A DNA stretch of 16,008 bases from ATZT02 sp038124905. GTDB taxonomy: Bacteria > Actinomycetota > Actinomycetes > S36-B12 > UBA5976. Both the position numbers and the translations under genes were made by a program. Below the pieces are notes generated by a model. That model worked only from the letters and a program-made list of their open reading frames with translations. It ran no database searches and was not told the origin of the DNA. This document shows, one piece after another, positions 6,346-13,673 of this stretch. Positions within the stretch are counted from its first letter, which is position 1, and each line of letters opens with the position of its first letter. The DNA is taken from contig JAYPCW010000026.1 of assembly GCA_038124905.1 (NCBI GenBank), positions 1-16,008 of the forward strand. The letters are read 5' to 3'.

Positions 6346-7282
6346 TTGTAAAAATAGAAACGGCCCAAAACTTGGGGCGCCAATCCCAGGCATAGCCACC
6401 GAAGGCAACGAAAAATGCTCTTAGCGATCCACCAATTGCAGCAACTTTTACCGCACTCGCCATAAATGCAGTTACTACAGTTGCCGAGCCGGTATAAACG
6501 TCAGGTACCCATTGGTGGAATGGGACTGCGCCAACTTTGAAAAGCAGCCCCACCGCAACTAAGGCAACTGCCGCCGTGAGTAATCCAGCAGCGTTGTTAT
6601 TTGCGCTAATCCCAGCAGAAACTGCACCAAAATTTAATTCACCCGTATAGGCATAAGTTAAGGCAATTCCAAAAAGCAAAATCGCACTTGCAAATGCGCC
6701 GAGCAAGAAATACTTTAAGGCGGCTTCTTGACTGAGCAATCTTTTTCGCCTTGCCATTGCCGCCAATAGATAAAGCGGCAAGCTCATTACTTCTAAACCT
6801 ACAAAGAGCACTAAAAAGTCATTTGCGCTAACAAAAAGTAACATTCCACTAACTGAGAAAAGTAATAATGGCCAAACCTCAGTTTGCACTAAGCCCATCT
6901 TGGTGACGATGGCTTCATCTTGACCACCTGCTACCGCCGAGGAGCGGGCAGCGAATGCATCTCCTGCTGGGTCAACTTTTCGCTCAGCCATGATCATCGT
7001 GGCAAGAATTGAAGTTAACAAAATTACAAATTGCATGAAAACTCCGGGGCCATCAAAAGCAATGGTTCCCTCGACAGCTAATGAGCGAGAAAAGGTGTTT
7101 CCAATAATTACCAAAGAAGCCAAGGCCAACGCTAAAGTTGAGATGGTTAAAAAGATTTGCGCTTGCCTGCGATTTTTGTTTGAGATGAATGCTTCAAAGC
7201 CGACACTTATTACCGCACCAGCAAAAACGATCAGCATCGGCAAGATTAAGGCATATTCAATTAGCGGAGTAGGAATTCTCAA
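6335..7282 (-). CDS. nuoN: NADH-quinone oxidoreductase subunit N, N-terminal part (broken gene)
   Basis: First 315 residues of NuoN, one of three antiporter-like proton-channel subunits of the complex I membrane arm. Conserved charged residues are present: Glu164 in FVGLEVMSLPLYLL, Lys249 in LLFKVGAVPFHQWVPDVY and Lys279 in ASAVKVAA. A hydrophilic insert (about residues 100-130) between early helices is common in actinobacterial NuoN. The TTG start is supported by AAGGAG (7293-7288) 5 nt upstream and overlaps the nuoM stop by 4 nt (TTGA). The frame stops at a TGA (6337-6335) inside a membrane helix, after which the remainder continues in the same frame from about 6316. A protein ending here would lack the last helices including one key lysine and would probably not function. 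All other nuo genes in the window are intact, so a consensus error is the likelier explanation. Confidence 0.92.
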   Translation of the reverse strand: MRIPTPLIEYALILPMLIVFAGAVISVGFEAFISNKNRRQAQIFLTISTLALALASLVIIGNTFSRSLAVEGTIAFDGPGVFMQFVILLTSILATMIMAERKVDPAGDAFAARSSAVAGGQDEAIVTKMGLVQTEVWPLLLFSVSGMLLFVSANDFLVLFVGLEVMSLPLYLLAAMARRKRLLSQEAALKYFLLGAFASAILLFGIALTYAYTGELNFGAVSAGISANNNAAGLLTAAVALVAVGLLFKVGAVPFHQWVPDVYTGSATVVTAFMASAVKVAAIGGSLRAFFVAFGGYAWDWRPKFWAVSIFTIND

Positions 7283-8805
7283 TTTTGCTCCTTGTTTTCA
7301 ACGGCAAAAAATGGGTCTGGGTCTTGAGCACTAACCTGTTGCATAACATTTTCTACTGATTTTTCAATGGTTTGCAGAACGGGTTGTGGCCAGAAGCCGA
7401 AAACGATAAGTAAAGCAAAAACTGGAACCAAAGGCCATACTTCTTTTTTATCTAAATCTTTAATCAAGCCAGATTTTTCATTCTCAGGTCCTGTGAAAAC
7501 TCTTTGGTAAAGCCAGAGCATATAAATAGCTGCCAAAATAATTCCTAAAGTAGCAATGATTGCCGCTAATTGATAGCGCTGGTATACACCAGTCAAAACC
7601 ATAAATTCTGAAACAAAGCCCGCCATTCCCGGCAGGGCTAAGGCAGATAATGCCGCCATCAAAAATAGGCCAGCCATAACTGGAGCTACTTTGGTTAGGC
7701 CTCCATAGTTTGCAATTAAGGAGGTTTCTCTTTGTTTAATTAAATGACCAGCCACTAAGAACAAAGCCGCTGTTGATAGGCCGTGGGCAACCATATATAA
7801 AGTTGCACCCGCAATGCCCACAGTCGTGAAGGCAAAAATACCCATCACGATGAAACCAAAGTGTGAAATTGAAGTGTAGGCAAATAGTCGGCGCATCTCT
7901 TTTTGACCAATTGCCAAAATCGCACCATAGATAACGCTTATTACCGCTAGCGCAATAATCCCGGGAGCTAGTTGCGCAGAAGTGTTTGGAAACAATGGCA
8001 ACACCAGAGCGATCATTCCAAAAGTGCCGATCTTGTCCAAAATTCCTATCAACATTGTTGAAGTACCAGGGGTTGCCTCTTGGGCAACATCTGGAAGCCA
8101 AGTGTGCAAAGGAACCATAGGAGCCTTGATAGCAAAAGCAATAAAGAATCCCACAAATAACCAAAACTCTTGAGTGGAGGTTAATGAAATACTTTGACTC
8201 AAAGTTGCAATATCAAAGGTGCTGCGTTGCAATTGTGAAGTTGCAATCAATGTCAAGGCAACAATTGCAGCCAACATCGCTAAACCACCAGCTAAACCAT
8301 AAAGCAAAAATTTCATCGCTGCTTTAGAGCGATTTACTCCCCCGTAAATTCCGATCAGAAAAAATACCGGAATTAACATCGCCTCAAAGAACACATAGAA
8401 CAAAAAGAGGTCTCTCGCTAAAAAGATTAAGTTAGCGCTACCAGTTAAGAGCAAAATTAAAGAGGAGTAAAGCACTGGTCGCTTAACTGCTGCATGGAAG
8501 TCTGCCCATAAAACAATTGGTGTTAAAACTGCAGTTAGTAACACTAATACTAAACCGATACCAGTTACCCCGATATGAAAGCTAATGCCAAAAACATCTA
8601 TCCAGTTCACCTTGAAATCAAATTGAGTAAGTGAAGAAGAGCTTCTATCAAAATTGACACCGATTACCAGCGATAGCGCCAAAGTAATTAGGGCAATGCT
8701 AATTGCAGTTATTTTTGGATTCCACTTGAAGTATTTATTTGTTAGTGGAACGAGTAAGGCGCCAATAAAGGATGTCGCTACCAGCGCAAGCAAAATTAGA
8801 TTCAT
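7279..8805 (-). CDS. nuoM: NADH-quinone oxidoreductase subunit M
   Basis: Antiporter-like proton-pumping subunit of complex I in the cytoplasmic membrane; 508 residues, the usual size, about 14 hydrophobic helices. Functional residues can be placed. Glu141 in FYVFFEAMLIPVFFLIG corresponds to the E. coli helix-5 glutamate. Lys227 in FAIKAPMVPLHTWLPDV is the helix-7 lysine, and Lys258 (LDKIGTFGM) and Glu400 (AGFVSEFMVL) complete the charged chain. The motif AQEATPGTST follows the first lysine. The ATG at 8805 lies 4 nt after the nuoL stop, with GAGG about 10 nt upstream, so spacing is slightly long. Its TGA overlaps the nuoN TTG. No defect seen. Confidence 0.97.
   Translation of the reverse strand: MNLILLALVATSFIGALLVPLTNKYFKWNPKITAISIALITLALSLVIGVNFDRSSSSLTQFDFKVNWIDVFGISFHIGVTGIGLVLVLLTAVLTPIVLWADFHAAVKRPVLYSSLILLLTGSANLIFLARDLFLFYVFFEAMLIPVFFLIGIYGGVNRSKAAMKFLLYGLAGGLAMLAAIVALTLIATSQLQRSTFDIATLSQSISLTSTQEFWLFVGFFIAFAIKAPMVPLHTWLPDVAQEATPGTSTMLIGILDKIGTFGMIALVLPLFPNTSAQLAPGIIALAVISVIYGAILAIGQKEMRRLFAYTSISHFGFIVMGIFAFTTVGIAGATLYMVAHGLSTAALFLVAGHLIKQRETSLIANYGGLTKVAPVMAGLFLMAALSALALPGMAGFVSEFMVLTGVYQRYQLAAIIATLGIILAAIYMLWLYQRVFTGPENEKSGLIKDLDKKEVWPLVPVFALLIVFGFWPQPVLQTIEKSVENVMQQVSAQDPDPFFAVENKEQN
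7288..7293 (-). promoter_or_regulatory. Ribosome binding site for nuoN
   Basis: AAGGAG on the minus strand, 5 nt before the TTG at 7282-7280 and inside the last codons of nuoM. It supports the TTG start, which overlaps the nuoM TGA by 4 nt. Confidence 0.75.
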
Positions 8806-8809
8806 TTAA

Positions 8810-10726
8810 TTACAGCCTCGCTATCAAAAGTAAGAACATAATTAGCAAAATTCCGCCAACAATATAAGCGGCATATGAGCGTACGTATCCGGTGCTGGTT
8901 TGACGCAAAAGGCGACTAGCGGCCCAAGTTGCTTTTGCCAAACCTGTGAAAGTTCCGTCAATGGCTTTCTCGTCAATGGTCACAAGTTTGCGAGTTAAGA
9001 CTTGACCAGGCTTCATCAATAAAGTTTCGTTTGCTAAATCTCCATATAAATCTTGGCGAGCTGCTTTAGTTAAGACAGTTACATTTTGCGGAGTTTCTCG
9101 ATCAACTGAGCGATAGCGATAAATTGCTAGCAAGACACCTGCCGCAACCACACTTAACGCGATGGTGGTTAAAGCGGTAATTGAAATTGGTGCTTGTGGC
9201 TCTTCAAATCCAGTGACAGGCTCAAGCCAGTGTTCGAATATGTGGTTATAAGTTAAAGCAAATCCGATTACTGCCGAACCAAGAGCTAAGACAATCATTG
9301 GAAAGGTCATTGTTTTTGGAGATTCGTGCGGGTGCACCCCTTCTTCCCATCTTGCTGGGGTGAGGAAAGTCCAAATCACCATTCGCGTCATATAAAAAGC
9401 AGTAAGCCCAGCACCAAACAAGGTAATTAGTCCAACCCAAATGCTGTGAGAAAAGGCGGCCTCCAAAATATATTCTTTTGAATAAAAGCCAGCAAATGGT
9501 GGAATGCCGATAATTGCCAAGTATCCGATCAAAAAGGTTCCAAAAGTAAAGACCATCAACTTTGATAGGCCTCCATAGCGGCGCATATTTACGTTGTCAT
9601 TTGTTGCATGCATTACCGATCCAGCACCCAAGAACAAAACTGCTTTAAAGAATCCGTGAGTAATTAGATGCAAAATTGCAAACACATAACCAACAGGGCC
9701 AAGACCTGCCGCGACCACCATGAAACCTATTTGGCTCATTGTGGAGCCCGCCAAAGATTTTTTAATATCTTCTTTTGCGGCACCAATTATGGCTCCAGCT
9801 AATAATGAAATTGCTCCAACAATTATCACTGCATTTCTAGCGGCTTCCGAAGCATTAAAGATGGTGGCAGAGCGAACTATTAAATAAACACCTGCGGTAA
9901 CCATGGTGGCAGCGTGAATTAAAGCCGAAACCGGAGTAGGCCCTTCCATGGCATCTAGTAACCAAGATTGCAATGGGAACTGAGCACTTTTGCCTGCCGC
10001 GGCTAATAAAAGAAGTAAGCCAATTGTTAGCGCTACCCAATCTTGGGCATTTTGAATTCCCGCGTTAACTGCGCTAAAGGTGAAGGTACCAAAAGCCAAA
10101 AACATCGTCATGATGGCAAGCGATAATCCAAAGTCGCCTACTCGGTTAACCACAAAAGCTTTTTTAGCCGCGGTTGCCGCGCTGGGTTTCTTTTGCCAGA
10201 AGCCTATTAAGAGGTAAGAAGCTAAGCCCACGCCTTCCCAGCCCACATATAGCAATAAATAGTTATCGGCAAGCACTAAGAGCAACATGGCCGCAACGAA
10301 AAGATTTAAAAACCCAAAAAAACGACCACGATTTTCATCGTGTTCCATATACCCCAAAGAGTAAATGTGAATCATGGTTCCCACAAAAGTGATAAGTAAA
10401 ACAAATGCCATGGAAAGTTGATCTAGCTGGAGGCCGAAAGAAACATTGAGTGCCCCTGACGAAATCCAGGTATAAACCGGTACTAAAAACCCACGTTCAG
10501 TCTCTGGTTGAGAGAGCATTTGCAAAAAGAGGGTAAAGCCAAATATAAATGAAGCACCGGAAAGCAAGATTGCAAGATAAGGCGCAACTTTTTTTAACTG
10601 CTTACCAAAAGTGAGTATTAAGAAAGCGCCTAAGAGCGGCAGAGCAATTAAAATCCAAGTTAAAGAAAATAACCCGCTAGCACTTTGCAAAACTAGCGCT
10701 TCTGCTTGAGGCAGACTTAAATTCAT
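8810..10726 (-). CDS. nuoL: NADH-quinone oxidoreductase subunit L
   Basis: Distal antiporter-like subunit of complex I, 638 residues. NuoL carries the long lateral helix plus a terminal anchoring helix; the C-terminal stretch from about residue 540 with a final hydrophobic segment (615-636) is consistent with this. Key residues: Glu164 in YVGWEGVGLASYLLIGFW, Lys246 in AAAGKSAQFPLQSWL, the EGPTPVSALIHAATMV block (261-276), Lys361 after THGFF, and Lys417 in AGFYSKEYIL. The ATG at 10726 is 23 nt after the nuoK stop, the longest gap between nuo genes here. The nearest AAGGA (10742-10738) has an 11-nt spacer, longer than ideal, so initiation may be weaker. The TAA stop is followed 4 nt later by nuoM. 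Confidence 0.97.
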   Translation of the reverse strand: MNLSLPQAEALVLQSASGLFSLTWILIALPLLGAFLILTFGKQLKKVAPYLAILLSGASFIFGFTLFLQMLSQPETERGFLVPVYTWISSGALNVSFGLQLDQLSMAFVLLITFVGTMIHIYSLGYMEHDENRGRFFGFLNLFVAAMLLLVLADNYLLLYVGWEGVGLASYLLIGFWQKKPSAATAAKKAFVVNRVGDFGLSLAIMTMFLAFGTFTFSAVNAGIQNAQDWVALTIGLLLLLAAAGKSAQFPLQSWLLDAMEGPTPVSALIHAATMVTAGVYLIVRSATIFNASEAARNAVIIVGAISLLAGAIIGAAKEDIKKSLAGSTMSQIGFMVVAAGLGPVGYVFAILHLITHGFFKAVLFLGAGSVMHATNDNVNMRRYGGLSKLMVFTFGTFLIGYLAIIGIPPFAGFYSKEYILEAAFSHSIWVGLITLFGAGLTAFYMTRMVIWTFLTPARWEEGVHPHESPKTMTFPMIVLALGSAVIGFALTYNHIFEHWLEPVTGFEEPQAPISITALTTIALSVVAAGVLLAIYRYRSVDRETPQNVTVLTKAARQDLYGDLANETLLMKPGQVLTRKLVTIDEKAIDGTFTGLAKATWAASRLLRQTSTGYVRSYAAYIVGGILLIMFLLLIARL

Positions 10727-10749
10727 CTTTTATCTAATCCTTTTTCTCT

Positions 10750-11049
10750 TTACCAGCGCAACAAACTTGGCTCATCTACCGAAGCAGATCTCCGGGAGCG
10801 GAAGATGGTAACAATAATCGCCAAGCCAATTACAACCTCACATGCTGCAATCACCATCACAAAGAAGGCAGATACTTGACCAGTTAAGTTACCCCAGGTG
10901 TTTGAAGCAGAAACAAAAGCCAAGTTTCCAGCGTTAAGCATTAACTCCACTGACATAAAAGCGACAATGGCATTTCGACGAAGCATTACTCCCATTGCGC
11001 CAATTGAAAAAATTATGGCTGAGAGAATTAAATAAGCTTCTGGGCTCAC
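10750..11049 (-). CDS. nuoK: NADH-quinone oxidoreductase subunit K
   Basis: Small three-helix membrane subunit of complex I, 99 residues, standard length. Both conserved membrane glutamates are visible: Glu35 in FMSVELMLNAGNL and Glu71 in AACEVVIGLAI, corresponding to Glu36 and Glu72 of E. coli NuoK, part of the central charged axis. The C-terminus (DEPSLLRW) is short and polar. The start is GTG at 11049, whose last two bases form the nuoJ TGA stop (4-nt GTGA overlap). AGGAGG (11059-11054) lies 4 nt upstream, the best ribosome binding site in the window. The overlap suggests coupling to nuoJ. Confidence 0.97.
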   Translation of the reverse strand: MSPEAYLILSAIIFSIGAMGVMLRRNAIVAFMSVELMLNAGNLAFVSASNTWGNLTGQVSAFFVMVIAACEVVIGLAIIVTIFRSRRSASVDEPSLLRW

Positions 11050-11834
11050 TTATCCTCCTCAGTCTCTGAATCAGAGACAAGCCCTAATCCTTCAGAAATA
11101 ATTTGAACTTCAGCTAAATCGTCATAGTCGACCGGGCTTATGTCACCACGTGCAACAAGCGGATCGGGTAAGGAATTTTTGGCGATAGACCCATCAGGCA
11201 GCAAAGCAGGGGTATCTACTGAATTGTGACGAGCGAATACTCCCGGTGGAGGTAGTGGCCCTTTGTAATCACCTTTAGAAAATAATTCCTTCGCCATTTG
11301 ACCTTGAGTTTTCTTTGGTCGAATTCGCTCGCGGTGAGTCAAAATCATGGCACCTAATACTGCTGTAATTAATAGTGCTGCGGTTGCTTCAAAAATAATT
11401 ACATACCTACCAAACATCAGAGCAGCTAAGCCTTGTAGATTTCCGCCATAAGTTGCATCAACGTTTTGGGTTCCCACAACAGTGCGGTAAATGCTGCCAC
11501 CGGTCAAGAAAATAAAGAAAGCAATTAATCCAACGCCGCCCAAAATTGCCAAAACCCTTTGACCCTTAATGTCTTCTATTAAAGAGTCGGCTGAATCCAC
11601 ACCGACCATCATTAAGACGAATAGAAAGAGCATCATCACGGCTCCGGTGTAAACCACTACTTGTGAAACCGCCAAGAACGGAGCTGATTGCACCGCATAA
11701 AGTACTGCCAAATTTAACATCGTAAAAGCTACAAACAGTGCGCTGTGCACGGCTTTCTTGCTAATTAGCATTCCTAGTGCTCCAACAACTGAAAAGATGC
11801 CAGAGATCCAGAAAACTAGTGGTTCAAAATTCAT
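11046..11834 (-). CDS. nuoJ: NADH-quinone oxidoreductase subunit J
   Basis: Membrane subunit of complex I next to the quinone-site end of the membrane arm; 262 residues. Five hydrophobic segments occupy about residues 8-165; the third follows the QVVVYTGAVMMLFLFVLMM block that contains the pi-bulge region of the family. After HRERIRPKKTQ (about 166-176) comes a hydrophilic tail of roughly 90 residues with PLPPPGVFARHNSVDTPALL, a feature of actinobacterial NuoJ that E. coli lacks. The ATG at 11834 shares one base with the nuoI TAA (TAATG), with AGGT just upstream, so translation is probably coupled. The GTGA overlap joins it to nuoK. Confidence 0.96.
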   Translation of the reverse strand: MNFEPLVFWISGIFSVVGALGMLISKKAVHSALFVAFTMLNLAVLYAVQSAPFLAVSQVVVYTGAVMMLFLFVLMMVGVDSADSLIEDIKGQRVLAILGGVGLIAFFIFLTGGSIYRTVVGTQNVDATYGGNLQGLAALMFGRYVIIFEATAALLITAVLGAMILTHRERIRPKKTQGQMAKELFSKGDYKGPLPPPGVFARHNSVDTPALLPDGSIAKNSLPDPLVARGDISPVDYDDLAEVQIISEGLGLVSDSETEEDK

Positions 11835-12391
11835 TAAGACCTAGCCTGTCGCTTTTCTTCTACTTCTTGGAATTGTTCTGGTGTAGCTTTAGTTACTTTT
11901 CCTTGGTAATAATCAGTGTCAGTAGTGCCTTCCACCATTTCATGTGGCGGCGCCACCATTCCTGGCAATAAAGGACCAAGTAAGTCCTGTTTCTCGTAAA
12001 TTAGTTTTCCGCGATCATTATCAGCTAATTCATATTCATTCGTCATGGTAAGCGCGCGAGTAGGGCAGGCTTCAATGCAAAGTCCACAACCGATGCAACG
12101 CAAATAATTTATTTGATAAACCCGGCCATAGCGCTCACCTGGCGAAAATCTTTCTTCTTCGGTGTTGTCGGCACCTTCTACAAAAATAGCGTCTGCTGGG
12201 CACGCCCATGCGCAAAGTTCACAACCAATACATTTTTCTAATCCATCTGGATATCGGTTTAATTGGTGACGCCCATGAAATCTTGGTTGTGTTGGAACCT
12301 TTTCTTCTGGATACTGCTCGGTAGTCACTTTGCGAAACATTGACTTAAATGTGGTCGCAAATCCGCTTATCGCTGGGGGTAGTTCAGCCAC
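11834..12391 (-). CDS. nuoI: NADH-quinone oxidoreductase subunit I (2x[4Fe-4S])
   Basis: Iron-sulfur subunit of the connecting module of complex I; it passes electrons toward the final cluster before quinone. The 185-residue protein has two ferredoxin motifs: CIGCELCAWACP (Cys 54, 57, 60, 64) and CIGCGLCIEACP (Cys 99, 102, 105, 109), expected to ligate clusters N6a and N6b. The C-terminal tail (about 125-185) with LLPGMVAPPHEM and DTDYYQG resembles other actinobacterial NuoI. The start is GTG at 12391, with GGAGGT (12402-12397) 5 nt upstream. It overlaps the end of nuoH by 8 nt, the largest nuo overlap here. No defect seen. Confidence 0.97.
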   Translation of the reverse strand: MAELPPAISGFATTFKSMFRKVTTEQYPEEKVPTQPRFHGRHQLNRYPDGLEKCIGCELCAWACPADAIFVEGADNTEEERFSPGERYGRVYQINYLRCIGCGLCIEACPTRALTMTNEYELADNDRGKLIYEKQDLLGPLLPGMVAPPHEMVEGTTDTDYYQGKVTKATPEQFQEVEEKRQARS

Positions 12392-13673
12392 CTTGCACCT
12401 CCATACTTGATCGCTTCTCTTCTTTTAAAACTTGACCCGGTAGTGGTGGCACTGGATATCCTCCCGCAAATGGATCTACTTCTACTACTTCTGACTTATT
12501 AGCTTCTGCTTCTAATTCTTTTTCTTCACTAAGTGCTTTACGCCAATCCCATATGAAAATGGCGAGCACCACCATCACCAACGGCAAACCTAAAACCGCA
12601 ATTGCTCCTGCGGCAGAGAGTTCGAATGAATTTCTTAAGCCGCGAGCAACTGCCACAATTCCAATCCACACCAATGAAGCAGGGATTAAAATCTTCCAGC
12701 CTAGATTCATAAATTGGTCGTAGCGGAATCTTGGCAAAGTTCCACGAAGCCAGATGAAGATGAATAAGAACATGGCCACTTTAAGCAGGAACCAAAGCAA
12801 ACCCCACCAGCCCTCGTTCAAACCTTCTATTGAAGAAAGCGGCCAAGGAGCTCTCCATCCGCCTAAGAACAAAGTCGTAGCTAAGGCAGAAACGGTAATC
12901 ATGTTTACGTACTCAGCTAAGAAAAAGAGGGCGAACTTCAAAGAGGAGTATTCGGTGTGGAATCCACCGACTAATTCACCTTCAGCTTCAGGTAAGTCGA
13001 ATGGTGCGCGGTTTACTTCACCCACCATTGAAACTACATAAATCAAAAATGAAGGCAACAATAAAACACCAAACCAGAGTCGCTCTTGCGCCGAAACTAT
13101 TTGAGAAGTTGACATGGATCCGGCATATAAGAAAACTGCTACAAAGGAAAGTCCCATGGCAATTTCATAAGAAACCATTTGCGCAGATGAGCGAAGTCCG
13201 CCAAGTAGTGCGTAGGGCGAACCTGATGACCAACCAGCTAAAACAATTCCATAGATACCGATTGAAGCAATCGCAACTACAAACAAAACACTCACCGAAA
13301 AATCTGTAATTTGTAGTGGGGTTTGCACTCCAAACATTGAAACATTAGGCCCAAGTGGAATTACCGAGAAGGTTAAAAATGCCGTGGTAACACTTATAAC
13401 TGGAGCAAGAATAAAAATTACGCGATCTACATTTTTTGGAATCAGATCTTCTTTAAGCGCTAACTTCACGCCATCCATCAGCCCTTGCAAGATTCCAAAA
13501 GGTCCAACGCGGTTAGGGCCAATTCTCATTTGCATTCTGGCAACAACTCGACGTTCGCCCCAAATGGCTAAAAGTGTCATGACTACTAATAAGGCAAAAA
13601 TTCCTACAGCTTTAATTAAGACGATCCACCAAGGATCTGCTCCAAAATCAGTTAATTCCACTGCCAAAATCAT
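12384..13673 (-). CDS. nuoH: NADH-quinone oxidoreductase subunit H
   Basis: Membrane subunit forming most of the quinone-binding chamber of complex I; 429 residues, about eight or nine hydrophobic helices. Conserved blocks: RIGPNRVGPFGILQG (about 50-64), LKEDLIP (73-79), APFDLPEAEGELVGGFHTEY (223-242) and the RGTLPRFRYDQFM block near 310-325. A charged cytosolic tail of about 55 residues contains VDPFAGGYPVPPLPGQ, a typical actinobacterial extension. The ATG at 13673 overlaps the nuoG TGA (ATGA), with AAAGGGG (13687-13681) 7 nt upstream. Its end overlaps nuoI by 8 nt. Confidence 0.97.
   Translation of the reverse strand: MILAVELTDFGADPWWIVLIKAVGIFALLVVMTLLAIWGERRVVARMQMRIGPNRVGPFGILQGLMDGVKLALKEDLIPKNVDRVIFILAPVISVTTAFLTFSVIPLGPNVSMFGVQTPLQITDFSVSVLFVVAIASIGIYGIVLAGWSSGSPYALLGGLRSSAQMVSYEIAMGLSFVAVFLYAGSMSTSQIVSAQERLWFGVLLLPSFLIYVVSMVGEVNRAPFDLPEAEGELVGGFHTEYSSLKFALFFLAEYVNMITVSALATTLFLGGWRAPWPLSSIEGLNEGWWGLLWFLLKVAMFLFIFIWLRGTLPRFRYDQFMNLGWKILIPASLVWIGIVAVARGLRNSFELSAAGAIAVLGLPLVMVVLAIFIWDWRKALSEEKELEAEANKSEVVEVDPFAGGYPVPPLPGQVLKEEKRSSMEVQGG

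Noticed and set aside
6990..7334. 114-residue open frame on the plus strand antisense to nuoN/nuoM.
   Set aside because: No family resemblance, no convincing ribosome binding site, and it lies opposite clearly conserved nuo coding sequence; such antisense frames are expected by chance here.
7736..8164. 142-residue open frame in another minus-strand frame within nuoM.
   Set aside because: Cys/His/Tyr-rich translation with no recognisable domain; the nuoM frame across the same bases carries all the conserved residues.
12754..13309. Plus-strand open frames antisense to nuoH.
   Set aside because: Two different overlapping frames with low-complexity Lys/Gln-rich products, opposite conserved nuoH blocks; shadow frames.
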